Source of the DNA: JBOFHT01 sp051649785
Lineage (GTDB): Archaea; Methanobacteriota; Methanobacteria; Methanobacteriales; Methanobacteriaceae
NCBI GenBank assembly: GCA_051649785.1
Contig: JBOFHT010000018.1
Location: forward strand, 14,311 to 78,310
DNA length: 64,000 nt
Direction of reading: 5' to 3'
The notes below the pieces were generated by a model. It was not told where the DNA came from. It was given only the letters and a program-made list of their open reading frames with translations, and searched no databases. Numbering within the stretch: position 1 is the first letter of the stretch; each line of letters starts with the position of its first letter. Shown piece by piece: positions 25,309 through 35,341 of the stretch. The translations under genes were made by a program, and so were the position numbers.

Positions 25309-27315
25309 ATTAGAAAATTTGGATTTAAAAGAGTTTTGGTTATTTCAACAGTAATAATACTATTCTTTTTGCTTATTAGTGGAACATCAGCAGAAAATTC
25401 AATTGATGGGATTAATTCTAATTTGGCTGATGATATCTTAAATAATAATGATAATATTAATGATATTACTAAAAATAATAATATAAGTACTGACATAATA
25501 GTAGACTTAAGAAATGAATCTAATAATGTAAATGGTGATGTAGGTAGTAATAAGACTATTAATACAGCTATTAATACCTCTAATAATACAAATAATACAG
25601 TTACGGGGGATAATGGGAATGAAATCAATTATAATGCCTGTATTAGTAGTATATTTTCCACTTCGACTTATACCTATGAAAGGGTATATGTAATTATGGC
25701 TGCCGCCACAACTACTTCTAAAACTATTAATATTCAAGAAGCTAGCTATTATGGGGCTAATTTTAATCCCGGAATTCAAAATATTATTAATTCTGCAAAT
25801 AATGGGGATACAATAAAATTTTTAGGAAAAAATTATAATGGGCTTTATTTAATAATAAACAAGGCATTAAATATTATTTCTACTGTAGGAACTACAATAA
25901 CTGCATCAGGAAATAATATTATTTTTACTATAACTGCTTCAGGAGCAGGAACTACTATTTCCGGATTTAATTTAATATCGAACAATAACAATGCAATATT
26001 ATTAGATAAAACTTCAAAAGTTGTAATTAAAAATAATAATATATCCTCTTCAAGTAGTTCACTAAGTGTTACGGCTATTGGAATCAAATTTAACCAGTCA
26101 GCTAATTGTAATATCACTAATAATATTATAAAGAACTTATATAATGGAATTTCAGTATATGATAGTGATAAAATATTAATTAGTGCTAATGAAATTAAGG
26201 GTAATGATAACTTTGGTCTGTATCTCTATAATGTAAGGAACTCAGTTATACGGAATAATACAATAACTGATAATCATAATGTTGGAATCAATACAGAAGG
26301 GACTATAACTACAGTTTCCATTATTGGGAATACAATTAAAAAGAATGGGAATGGTATAAGAATAAACTCTGTTACAAATTTGCTTAAAGTAACTGAAAAT
26401 ACTATTATTGGAAATGTTGCTCGAAGTACTAATCATCCTTCTGATTATGATACTGGCTATGGGATTCTTTTTGGGAAAGATTATACTCCCGGTGGTTCTA
26501 ATCCTTTAGATATCTCTATTAATGCAATATATGATAATTCTAAAATGGAAGTTTATTTTAAAGAAGCTTCTTATGACATGGTATACATAGGTGCAAATTG
26601 GTACGGGAGTAGTAATGTGGCTAATTTGTGTGGGCAGGTTTCTACTTCTTTAATAACTTCAAAACTACTAAAAGATGGAGCTGGAAGGTATTATATTGGA
26701 TTTTTTATTGGGGATACATTAGTAACTAATATTCCTTCAATTCAAGTAACATTTAAGCTTAATAATGGTGAAACAATAGTTGTTAATTCTTTAAATGGAA
26801 TAGCTAAAGTAGACTATAATGAATTATTAAAAGGACTAATAAATCAAGATAATTTAGTTTCTGCAAAAGTAGGTTATGATTCTCTTAAAAAGACACTATC
26901 TTCTCAAGAATTAATTGATGATTATGATAATGAAAGAAATAATCAAGGATCTGGTGGAGAATCAGCTGGAAATGGGAGTGGTAATGGTAACGGAGATGGT
27001 AATTTGACTGGTTCAGGAGGTAATGGTAACGGGGGTAGTGGTACAGGAGATAGTGGGAATATGGGAAATTTAATTAATACAATTGCCACAGCCATTAGTT
27101 CGTCTATGAGTAGTGTTGGGTCATCTTCAGCAGACATTATCCCTTCCAAATCTTCTCAATATCAAGAAATATTAATTGATGATAATACAGAGTTTGAAAA
27201 CTCATCTATGGCAGTTTATATTATTTCAATAATAAGCATTTTCACAGTAGTTCTTTATTATAGGCAGGATTTTACTAAAATACTTACTAAATTAATTCAT
27301 AGGACTATTTTGTAG
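25309..27315 (+). CDS. Beta-helix surface protein with C-terminal anchor; ATT start proposed
   Basis: About 668 residues. The first usual start (TTG 25336) gives no basic N-terminus and no ribosome binding site, whereas ATT at 25309 lies 8 bases after AAGGAGG (25294-25300) and yields a classic signal peptide (RKFGFKRVLVISTVIILFFLL). So an ATT start is proposed. After an Asn-rich stretch, residues about 140-420 form a parallel beta-helix (NNTITDNHNVGINT). Then come a small domain, a Gly/Asn/Ser linker near 545-590, and a C-terminal TM helix (AVYIISIISIFTVVLYY) with a basic tail. Same architecture class and operon position as the protein at 8516. Ligand unknown. Confidence 0.8.
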   Translation: MRKFGFKRVLVISTVIILFFLLISGTSAENSIDGINSNLADDILNNNDNINDITKNNNISTDIIVDLRNESNNVNGDVGSNKTINTAINTSNNTNNTVTGDNGNEINYNACISSIFSTSTYTYERVYVIMAAATTTSKTINIQEASYYGANFNPGIQNIINSANNGDTIKFLGKNYNGLYLIINKALNIISTVGTTITASGNNIIFTITASGAGTTISGFNLISNNNNAILLDKTSKVVIKNNNISSSSSSLSVTAIGIKFNQSANCNITNNIIKNLYNGISVYDSDKILISANEIKGNDNFGLYLYNVRNSVIRNNTITDNHNVGINTEGTITTVSIIGNTIKKNGNGIRINSVTNLLKVTENTIIGNVARSTNHPSDYDTGYGILFGKDYTPGGSNPLDISINAIYDNSKMEVYFKEASYDMVYIGANWYGSSNVANLCGQVSTSLITSKLLKDGAGRYYIGFFIGDTLVTNIPSIQVTFKLNNGETIVVNSLNGIAKVDYNELLKGLINQDNLVSAKVGYDSLKKTLSSQELIDDYDNERNNQGSGGESAGNGSGNGNGDGNLTGSGGNGNGGSGTGDSGNMGNLINTIATAISSSMSSVGSSSADIIPSKSSQYQEILIDDNTEFENSSMAVYIISIISIFTVVLYYRQDFTKILTKLIHRTIL

Positions 27316-27328
27316 AGGATTATGTATA

Positions 27329-28096
27329 TTGGATTATATTTTAATTGATACTATGATTGGTTCAATAATTCAATTTTTACTAATATCCTTAATTGTACTA
27401 ATACTTTTAAATATTGGTACATATGTATTAATAAAAATCAACAAAATAGTATTTATAATACTATTGGCAATATATTCAGTAGCTATTATTTTAATAACGG
27501 AATATTATGTATTACTATTAAATAATTTCATATATTTTAACTTGGATATACTAATATTAGTATTTTCATTAATAATTTTAATATTCAGTTCAATCAAGAT
27601 TATAATTTCAAAAAATAGTCTAAATAGTGTGAAAAAGAATATAGCTATTAATTGTTATAGAATATTAGAATCTATTGAACTATTTTTGTTTATAGCCTAC
27701 GAAATATTTTTAATTTATTATATTATAATTAATAGGCAAGTTTTAAACTACTTATCCTTTGAAATAGTATTATTATCAATATTTGGAGGATTAACTCTTA
27801 TTATAATACTATTTGCAATAATAAGATATGCAACAATAAAACATACAATAATAAAACATTATAATTATTATAATCTGAGACAAAACCAGGTCCCTAAATT
27901 TGACTTTCTTAGTGATTTCAGAATTGTTTCAACTATTTACTTTGTTTTAGTCGGAACTGTCTTAATAAACATTGATTCAATAGAATCTATACAAATGGAA
28001 GCATTTAGCTTCAGTTTTCCTTTTGAATTGATTATAGTATTATTATTAGTATTTTCTATAGGATTTTACTTAACAAAAAAAGGTAAAATTATTTAA
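27329..28096 (+). CDS. Polytopic membrane protein, function unknown
   Basis: 255 residues, very rich in Ile/Leu, with about seven hydrophobic segments. It probably starts at TTG 27329, nine bases after AGAGGA; the nearby ATG at 27322 is out of frame. It lies 13 bases after the surface protein and 61 bases before the ExbB-like gene, so it belongs to that operon; block 1 (8516-10697) has no counterpart. I do not recognise a family with confidence; a link to the DUF2162-type predicted transporters of methanogens is only a guess. It might be a channel or an export/assembly factor for the surface protein. Confidence 0.65.
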   Translation: MDYILIDTMIGSIIQFLLISLIVLILLNIGTYVLIKINKIVFIILLAIYSVAIILITEYYVLLLNNFIYFNLDILILVFSLIILIFSSIKIIISKNSLNSVKKNIAINCYRILESIELFLFIAYEIFLIYYIIINRQVLNYLSFEIVLLSIFGGLTLIIILFAIIRYATIKHTIIKHYNYYNLRQNQVPKFDFLSDFRIVSTIYFVLVGTVLINIDSIESIQMEAFSFSFPFELIIVLLLVFSIGFYLTKKGKII

Positions 28097-28157
28097 TTTG
28101 TATTAGTAATTAAATTATTATTAAGTTATCATTCAATTTATTTAATAGGGGGATAAT

Positions 28158-28796
28158 ATGACAATTCCTGGAAGTGAGATATTAACGAGTATTATACACA
28201 TTGTATCTACAAGTTTACTTGTTCCCGTTGTAATTTTACTTATAATTTTTGTAATATATTCTATTTTAAGTTTTGGTGGTTTTGTTTCTGAAAGGCTTAA
28301 AAGAAAACCATTTAAAATAGATGAAATTGAAGGATTACTTAGAAACTTTAATAATTCAAGTAATTATCAAGAAATAGAGTCTTATATAAAAGAAACAAGA
28401 TTAAATGAAGTTGAAATTAATATACTTTTAAAAATAGTAGAAAATCATAATTTAGGAAATAGATCACGAGAATCTTTTGCAACAAAGCTTATTGAAGAAC
28501 AAGAGTTAGCTTATAGTAAGATTGTTAAAAAAACAGATATTTTAATTAGATTAGGTCCGATATTAGGATTACTGGGAACTTTAATTCCATTAGGTCCTGG
28601 ATTAGCTGCTTTAGGAACTGGTGATATAGTTACACTTTCACAATCACTTATTATAGCTTTTGATACAACTGTAACTGGCTTAGCTACAGGTTCAGTAGGT
28701 TTTATAATATCTAAATATAGGAAACAATGGTATGCTGAAGATTTATCTACTTTAGAAACAATAGCAAATTCTTTATTAGAGGTTTTAGAGAAGTAG
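28158..28796 (+). CDS. MotA/TolQ/ExbB-type proton channel (copy 2)
   Basis: 212 residues, paralogue of the protein at 9641-10378. TM1 lies at about 18-44, TM2 at 130-152 and TM3 at 160-185. LGPILGLLGTLIPLGPGLAALG and LIIAFDTTVTGLATGSVGF are nearly the same as in copy 1, so the pore is conserved; the cytoplasmic part lacks the Asn-rich insertion of copy 1. GGGGGA precedes the ATG. It is followed 53 bases later by the DUF2149 partner. As in copy 1 the operon is divergent from a metal-complex ABC importer. Confidence 0.87.
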   Translation: MTIPGSEILTSIIHIVSTSLLVPVVILLIIFVIYSILSFGGFVSERLKRKPFKIDEIEGLLRNFNNSSNYQEIESYIKETRLNEVEINILLKIVENHNLGNRSRESFATKLIEEQELAYSKIVKKTDILIRLGPILGLLGTLIPLGPGLAALGTGDIVTLSQSLIIAFDTTVTGLATGSVGFIISKYRKQWYAEDLSTLETIANSLLEVLEK

Positions 28797-28849
28797 AAGT
28801 AGTTAATTAAAAAAGATTTAATACTTTAATACTTAATGGATTGGACAAA

Positions 28850-29152
28850 ATGATAAAACGAAAAAAACGCTTTTTGGAAACTGAAGATGATGATCCAAGT
28901 GCAGGATTAGTTAATTTAACAGATGTAATGTTAGTTTTGGCTGTAGGGTTCTTAATTTTTGGTGTTTTGTCTTTAGGGGATGAAAACTTAATTTCTGATT
29001 CTCAGGGGGCAAGTGAAAATTCTGTTTCTGTTAAAACTGGTGAAATGATAAACAATACTACATCTAATACTACAGGTGCTGGAGATGGATTCCAAGAAAT
29101 GGGTACAGTTTATAAAGATCCTCAAACAGGAAAACTTATTTTAGTAAAATGA
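28850..29152 (+). CDS. DUF2149, ExbD/TolR-like partner (copy 2)
   Basis: About 100 residues. ATG 28850 is preferred over TTG 28841: GGATTGGA lies just before it, and the N-terminus MIKRKKRFLETEDDDP then lines up with MLRKRTRLLEETEESEP of copy 1. One TM contains NLTDVMLVLAVGFLIF, with Asp25 at the ExbD/TolR proton-carrier position. A Ser/Asn/Thr linker follows, and the conserved outer tip MGTVYKDPQTGKLILV ends the protein. Last gene of the operon beginning at 25309. Function as an ExbB partner is inferred. Confidence 0.75.
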   Translation: MIKRKKRFLETEDDDPSAGLVNLTDVMLVLAVGFLIFGVLSLGDENLISDSQGASENSVSVKTGEMINNTTSNTTGAGDGFQEMGTVYKDPQTGKLILVK

Positions 29153-29352
29153 TTTTTAGTAAATGATTCAACCCAATATATTAAAATATTAAAAATAATA
29201 TTAAAAATAATAATTAAATTAAAGTATAGTTGGCTCAAATTGAAAAATGCCTACTATACTATTTTAATATAATATACTCCAATATATAATTCAATAAAAA
29301 ATATTCTTTATTTAAAAATATCCTTAATAGCTAATAATTAACCTTTTAATGC

Positions 29353-31302
29353 TTAGTAAACAGTTAATACAACAGTTTTAACTTTTTTATTATTAATATA
29401 TAATGGAATTGAAAATTTACCTTTTTTATTAGCTTTTATTTTCATTGTTAAAGTAATTGTTTTTCCTTTAGCTACATTTATTTTCCATTTTGAACCAGAT
29501 TTATATTTAGGGGACATACTTTCTGATTTTAATCCATTTGGTAATTTATTATAAATAGTTAACTTATTAGAGTTATCTAAACCATTATTATTAATTTTAA
29601 CATTTATTTGGACTGAACCTCCTTTTTTTACTGACTTTTTGTTGATTTTTTGGCTTTGACTAATCTTAACATTTTTTTTAACAGTAATGATAATTTTATT
29701 GGACTTTGAATTAATATTTTCATAGACATTATTATTTAAACCAGTTGCTGAAGCACTAGACATTGCTAATACTTTTCCTGACTTTGAAACTGTAGCTATT
29801 ATGATTATGGTGCCTGTTTCACCTCTATTCAATATATTAATATTCCATAAACCTGTTTTTGAATTATAAGTTCCTTTTGTTGTAACTACGGTGTATGATT
29901 TAAACCCTGAAGGTAAAATATCTTTAATATTTACATTATTAGCTACTATGGAACCATTATTAGTAACTAATACTTTAAAGGTTACTTTATCTCCATTAGT
30001 GATTGAAGTCTTATCAACAGATTCAACAACTTTAAGAGAAGATGTTGGATCAGTCGCTTCAATAAGTGAGCTAATTCTTGCATTTCCTGAGCTTGCAGAA
30101 ACAGTATAATCACATTTAGGATTAAAACTATAATTAATAGTCAGAGTTCCGCTTTTTGATAATAATGACATTTGGCTTCCACCATCTAATGTGAGACTAA
30201 TAGGTATTTTAGCTAATTCTGTAGCTATAGTTGTCCCATCTAAAAATACCACTTGGTAATTATTCTGATTTTTTATGATAGACATTGTTATTAATGGAAC
30301 ATCTTGTTTATTTACAATACAAGCACATAAATTAGCTAATTCAACTGAGTTAGAACCATACCAATTAGCATAATCTATTGTGACATTTAAAGATGTTGTT
30401 AATGGTTTAATATTTCTTCTTGCATTATCATAAATAGCATTATATTTTATTATGGAAACATCTTCTCGGTCTATAATTTTGTAGTTAGAACCAAATAAAA
30501 TACCATTTCCAGATACAGAATTTGTAGAACTTATAATATTACCAACAATCCAGTTTCCTTTAATTATATTATGTGATGTACTTGTATTTAGATGTATTCC
30601 ATTAGTATTAGTTGAAATATTATTATTTAGAATATTAATATACTTAGAACTTTCAATGATTAATATTCCTTCTAAAGAGTTTTTAGTTATTGTATTATTA
30701 AGTAAAGTGATATGCTCTGAATTTTCCAAACCTATTCCTAATGCATTATTAGCTATAAAGGAATTCAGAATCGTAACCTCTTTAGCACCATAAAATAATA
30801 TTCCATACTCTGAAGATCCTGATATCTTTACATTAGCTATTTTGATATCTGTTCCTTCAATTAATATTCCATTTTTAACATTAGTAACAATATTTATATT
30901 TGTAAGAGTACTACCCGAACCACCTTCATTAAAATAAAAAACAGAACCATTATTTTTATTTAAACAACAAGAACTAGCATCTTTATATCCACTAAGTGTA
31001 GCATTATTACCTTTAATTGTTAAATTTTTACTTATCTCTATTGACATATTGTTATAGTTTTTTCCTGTGAAATTTAATGTATCCCCATCATTAGCAGTAT
31101 ACTTTATTATATTTTGTATTGTATCTGTATCCATATCTTCATTAATATTAAGCACTGATTCAGCTCCTGATACAGTAGATACTCCTAAATTAATTAGGAA
31201 TAAAATAGAAAATAATAAAAATATCTTCAGTATTTTACTATTTCTAATCTTGATGGAATTATAATTCACACTGTACTTTTCGATCTTTGTTTTATTATTC
31301 AT
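29353..31302 (-). CDS. Adhesin-like protein, beta-helix plus DUF11
   Basis: 649 residues, third of three tandem adhesin genes in transcription order. Basic N-terminus and signal peptide (about 25-47); then a parallel beta-helix (about 55-330) with NNTITKNSLEGILI-type coils. A DUF11-type domain (about 435-540) carries SLKVVESVDKTSITNGDKVTFKV and NVNIKDILPSGF. A C-terminal ~95-residue DUF11-like domain ends KKGKFSIPLYINNKKVKTVV. The last domain is shared by all three tandem adhesins. GGGGTG precedes the ATG. No TM anchor follows, so wall attachment is probably through the shared C-terminal domain or non-covalent; this is inferred. Confidence 0.85.
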   Translation of the reverse strand: MNNKTKIEKYSVNYNSIKIRNSKILKIFLLFSILFLINLGVSTVSGAESVLNINEDMDTDTIQNIIKYTANDGDTLNFTGKNYNNMSIEISKNLTIKGNNATLSGYKDASSCCLNKNNGSVFYFNEGGSGSTLTNINIVTNVKNGILIEGTDIKIANVKISGSSEYGILFYGAKEVTILNSFIANNALGIGLENSEHITLLNNTITKNSLEGILIIESSKYINILNNNISTNTNGIHLNTSTSHNIIKGNWIVGNIISSTNSVSGNGILFGSNYKIIDREDVSIIKYNAIYDNARRNIKPLTTSLNVTIDYANWYGSNSVELANLCACIVNKQDVPLITMSIIKNQNNYQVVFLDGTTIATELAKIPISLTLDGGSQMSLLSKSGTLTINYSFNPKCDYTVSASSGNARISSLIEATDPTSSLKVVESVDKTSITNGDKVTFKVLVTNNGSIVANNVNIKDILPSGFKSYTVVTTKGTYNSKTGLWNINILNRGETGTIIIIATVSKSGKVLAMSSASATGLNNNVYENINSKSNKIIITVKKNVKISQSQKINKKSVKKGGSVQINVKINNNGLDNSNKLTIYNKLPNGLKSESMSPKYKSGSKWKINVAKGKTITLTMKIKANKKGKFSIPLYINNKKVKTVVLTVY

Positions 31303-31401
31303 TTAAAACACCCCTATAATTAAAAAATCATGTATTACTCATAACACATATTAAATATATAATTAAGTAACGATTAATCAATCATATGCTTTGATTATTA
31401 A

Positions 31402-33186
31402 TTAAATCCCTTTAACAACAACTGTTTTCCATTTTTTACCATTTAAATAAATGGGGATATGATTATTACCTTTTTTATTCACTTTTATTTTCATAGATAG
31501 TGTAGTACTTTTTTTTCCAGCTACATTTATATTCCATTGATTGGTTTTCTCATTGAATTTTGAAGAAGAAGATATTGTGGATCCTTTTAAACCCTTTGGT
31601 ACCTTATTTCTTACTGTAACTACATTTGATTTATCTAAACCATTGTTAGTCACCTTTGTTCTTATATAAACATAGCTACCCACTTTAACTTTTGTTTTAC
31701 TTATACTCTGAGAATATTTTAAATTGATGCTTTTTTTTACATTTAAAGTAGCTTGAGTCCCATAAATTGTATTTAGATCGGTAGCATCTACTTTAATTTT
31801 TGATTTAAAAGTTCCTGATTTAGTAGCTTTAACATTTAAAACTAAATTAGCTGTTTCACCAGGTTGTATGGAATTTATAGACCAAATATTGTTGGAAAAC
31901 TTCCCTCCTCCAGATTTTGAAATAATATTTAAATTATTTGGAAGTATATTACTTATATTAATATTTTTAGCCACCCTATCCCCATTATTTTTGATATTAA
32001 TTATATAAGTTGTTGTTTTACCATTGGTAATACTTGAAGATGAAAGTTTGGAAGAAGTACTTAGCTGTGCTTCACCTATGGTGATAATCATTGATTTATT
32101 ATTATCTACATTAAATGTAATTTTATCTCCTTTTAAAGCAGTCTTTGTAAATGTAGCTATTCCATTAACTGTATAAATTTCTTCTTTTACACCGTCATTC
32201 AGTTTGAAATATGTAATAAACAATGGTAAATTTTTTGCAATTTTATCTCCATCATAGAATCGTGCTTCAAATCCTTTTTCAGTTTCAATTAATGCAACAG
32301 TGATTGCTTCAAAGCCCTTAATATTAGAACAAAAATTTAAAGTTCCTTTATTATTAGAACCATACCAATTACCATTAGGAAATACAATTTCCCAGTTATC
32401 AACTTTAATTGTTCTTTCAGGATTATAAGCAATGCGATTATGTTCTATGAGAGTAGATATGCCTCCTGTTGTATCATATCCTTCTTCATAAAAGATTCCA
32501 TTACCCCTACTCCCATCATAAACTTCATGATAAACTTGGTTATAAATATTATTACCAATTATAACATTACTTGTGGTGGTGGTATTGATTTTAATCCCAT
32601 TTCCATTCCAATATAATGAGTTATTGATCATATTGATATTTTTTGAGCTTTCTACAATAGCAATACCTGAAACGGGATTGTTAAATATTTCATTTTGTGC
32701 TATGGAAATATTCTCTGAATTTTTAAGATGTATTCCATCAATTACACTATTTTTAATTATATTATTGGTAATAGCTATGTTTTTAGCATTTTTAATTAAA
32801 ATCCCATAATCTCCATTAGCATCTAAAATAAAACCCTCTATCTTGCTCCCTGAACTGTTTTCAGTAAAATAAAATGTGAAACTTTGATCTAGTTCTGGGT
32901 TATTCACACTTGAACCTGTAATAACTGTTTTAGTATTTGATGAGGAGATAATATTTAATTTTTTATTAATTATAATGGAAATATCACTATAACTATCTCC
33001 TAAAAAATTAACAGTTGAACCAACAGGTGCATTATCCATAATAGATTGAATTTGGACATTAGTTAATCCACTATCTATATTAATTACATTATTAGATCCA
33101 TTAACATCATCTAATAATGCTGTATTAATAGATAGTGTAATCATTAATATGGAAGCTATTAAAACTATTTTATTGATTTCTAGCAT
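31402..33186 (-). CDS. Adhesin-like protein, beta-helix plus DUF11
   Basis: 594 residues, middle of three tandem adhesins. Short signal peptide (1-29), beta-helix with an opening of the type NVQIQSIMDNAPVGSTVNFLG, coils such as NIAITNNIIKNSVIDGIHLKN, and GNWYGSNNKGT closing the helix. A DUF11-type domain (about 375-480: ITNGKTTTYIINIKNNGDRVAKNINISNILP) and the common C-terminal domain ending KKGNNHIPIYLNGKKWKTVVV follow. GGAGGA precedes the ATG. The three genes differ in beta-helix length but keep the same domain order, so they arose by duplication and diverged. Receptor unknown. Confidence 0.85.
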   Translation of the reverse strand: MLEINKIVLIASILMITLSINTALLDDVNGSNNVINIDSGLTNVQIQSIMDNAPVGSTVNFLGDSYSDISIIINKKLNIISSSNTKTVITGSSVNNPELDQSFTFYFTENSSGSKIEGFILDANGDYGILIKNAKNIAITNNIIKNSVIDGIHLKNSENISIAQNEIFNNPVSGIAIVESSKNINMINNSLYWNGNGIKINTTTTSNVIIGNNIYNQVYHEVYDGSRGNGIFYEEGYDTTGGISTLIEHNRIAYNPERTIKVDNWEIVFPNGNWYGSNNKGTLNFCSNIKGFEAITVALIETEKGFEARFYDGDKIAKNLPLFITYFKLNDGVKEEIYTVNGIATFTKTALKGDKITFNVDNNKSMIITIGEAQLSTSSKLSSSSITNGKTTTYIINIKNNGDRVAKNINISNILPNNLNIISKSGGGKFSNNIWSINSIQPGETANLVLNVKATKSGTFKSKIKVDATDLNTIYGTQATLNVKKSINLKYSQSISKTKVKVGSYVYIRTKVTNNGLDKSNVVTVRNKVPKGLKGSTISSSSKFNEKTNQWNINVAGKKSTTLSMKIKVNKKGNNHIPIYLNGKKWKTVVVKGI

Positions 33187-33464
33187 ATAATTCCTCCAAT
33201 AATTAATATTAATAATAACAATAATATTGAATACTACTCTAAAATATAAAGGATAAAAGTGAGTATATTAATCAATTAAGATAATATAAATAATATAATG
33301 AGATAATAAATAAAATATATAATAAAATAAAGTAAATAAAGTCAATAGAAAAAGAAAAAAAAGAAAAAAGAGTTTATTTAAATATTTTTAAGATAATTTG
33401 GATATTAATTATATATTTATCTCAACCTTTATCTCAAATTATTTTGTTTATTTTACTTATTTTA

Positions 33465-35093
33465 TTAAACTCCTTTAATAGTAACTGTTTTCACAAGTAC
33501 ACCATTTACATAAACTGGTACCTTATTTGTACCTTTTTTATTAACTTTAACAGTCATTACAAAAGTTTGAGACTTTTTAGAATCTATTTTACTAGCAGTC
33601 CATTTATTTGATTTGAATAATGAAGCTAAAGTAACAGAGATACGTTTCAATGATGAAGGTAACTTATCATAAATAGTAACACTGCCTGAATTGTCAATTC
33701 CATTATTTGCTACTTTAACACTTATTTTCACATTCTTTCCTTTTTTAACTGAAGATTTATCAACAGAAACTGAGGAGGATAATTGAATATCTTTATTTAT
33801 AGTCAAAGTAGTTCGTGGAGCATTAGCTGTTTTATTAGTAGTTCCACTTGTATCGTCTTTATAAGAAACTTTACTAGTAGTAGCATAAGTTCCTGCTGTT
33901 TTACCTTTAACAACAATCGTTAATACGGCATCACCATCAGCACCTAAAGAACTAACTGCCCAAGTACCATTTGAAAATGTACCTCTTGTAGCAGAAGAAG
34001 ACACAACATTAACACCTGTAGGAAGAATGTCTTTAACTGTAATATTCTTAGCTGCACCAACGCCATTATTAGAAACTTTTACATTATAAGTTGTAGTTGC
34101 TCCATTCTTAATTGTTGGTGTTGGAATGGATGTGGAAACAGCTAAATTAGCAGCTCCTTGGAAACCAGATGATGTGAAATTACCATTCATATTTGATTTA
34201 CTACCACTATCAAATGCTATTGGGTGTGTTTTAGTATATGTATTATTAAATGCCTGTATGTTAATATATTCATCTCTAAGCAGTATTCCATATGTACTAT
34301 TTGTAAAGTTGTTATTGGTTATATTAGCATTAATAACCTTATTAATGACTAAATTTCCACTAGTTGAGTTAGTAATATTGTTATTATTTATTACAACATT
34401 TTGTGTTGCACCAACAAATATCCCATAAACACAATCTTTAAGTATATTATCATAAGCAAAGAAGTTGGAAGATGAATGAGTTATAGATATTCCATTTCTA
34501 GTAGCATTACTAATATTACTTTCTTTTATTGTTACATTAGAAACACTAAATAGACTAAATCCATCTCTAGAAATATTAGTAATAGTATTATTTTTAAATA
34601 GAACGTCATAAATTGTATATGCATAAACACCATAATATCCATTAGTTAATGTGTTATTTTGAATTACTAGTCCATTGGTGTTTTTTGCGGATATTAATGT
34701 TGTATTCTCCTCATCACTAGCATTTAAATGAAATCCACTTAAAACACTATCTTCACTTCCACTAACAAAATAAAATGCCGCAGTATAATTTCCAACAGCA
34801 TTAAGCATTTCCTGTGTAACCTTAGTAAAATTTGTATTTGCATTTATAGTTACTCCTTCATCATCAGCAACTATATTCAAGGTTTTATTAATAATTAATG
34901 AAATATTATCATAAGTCCCTGTTAAAAACTTGATAGTATCTCCATTACCTGCAGCATCGATGAGAGCTTGTATCTGAACACTAGTATTAGTTGATTCTAC
35001 AGTATGTTCAGCAGCATAGTTTTCTTGAGCAACAACTGTACCAATTGACATAGCTAAAACCAGTACTATTAAAATTCTTATTATTTTCTTCAT
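33465..35093 (-). CDS. Adhesin-like protein, beta-helix plus DUF11
   Basis: 542 residues, first of the three tandem adhesins and the one with the strong promoter element (35342-35363). Signal peptide 1-28; beta-helix about 35-310 (NNTLTNGYYGVYAY, NNNITNSTSGNLVI). A DUF11-type domain (about 315-435: TTTYNVKVSNNGVGAAKNITVKDILP) and the shared C-terminal domain ending KKGTNKVPVYVNGVLVKTVTI follow. GAGGAT precedes the ATG. Its beta-helix opener (SVQIQALIDAAGNGDTIKFL) matches those of the other beta-helix adhesins in the window, showing one family. Confidence 0.87.
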   Translation of the reverse strand: MKKIIRILIVLVLAMSIGTVVAQENYAAEHTVESTNTSVQIQALIDAAGNGDTIKFLTGTYDNISLIINKTLNIVADDEGVTINANTNFTKVTQEMLNAVGNYTAAFYFVSGSEDSVLSGFHLNASDEENTTLISAKNTNGLVIQNNTLTNGYYGVYAYTIYDVLFKNNTITNISRDGFSLFSVSNVTIKESNISNATRNGISITHSSSNFFAYDNILKDCVYGIFVGATQNVVINNNNITNSTSGNLVINKVINANITNNNFTNSTYGILLRDEYINIQAFNNTYTKTHPIAFDSGSKSNMNGNFTSSGFQGAANLAVSTSIPTPTIKNGATTTYNVKVSNNGVGAAKNITVKDILPTGVNVVSSSATRGTFSNGTWAVSSLGADGDAVLTIVVKGKTAGTYATTSKVSYKDDTSGTTNKTANAPRTTLTINKDIQLSSSVSVDKSSVKKGKNVKISVKVANNGIDNSGSVTIYDKLPSSLKRISVTLASLFKSNKWTASKIDSKKSQTFVMTVKVNKKGTNKVPVYVNGVLVKTVTIKGV

Positions 35094-35341
35094 TTTTTAT
35101 CCTCGTATTTATTAATTATTTTTTTAATTTTGTCTTTTTTTGTTTATTCTAATTTTTCCTCTAATATTGACTTTACTATTAATAATTATAGCTATTTTAA
35201 TATTGCTACTTTTAAAATCGATATTCAATAATTTGATGTTCAATATAAATAGCTAATATGAACTATTTTTGAGAAAAACATAGTTAAATCAAATAATTAA
35301 AATACGAACTATATCTTTCTTCATATTATAAATATTAAAGA

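Noticed and set aside
2272..35093. Pseudomurein-binding repeats in the adhesins
   Set aside because: The repeats seen are chitobiase-like sandwiches, beta-helix coils and DUF11 domains; no PMBR-like unit was recognised by eye.
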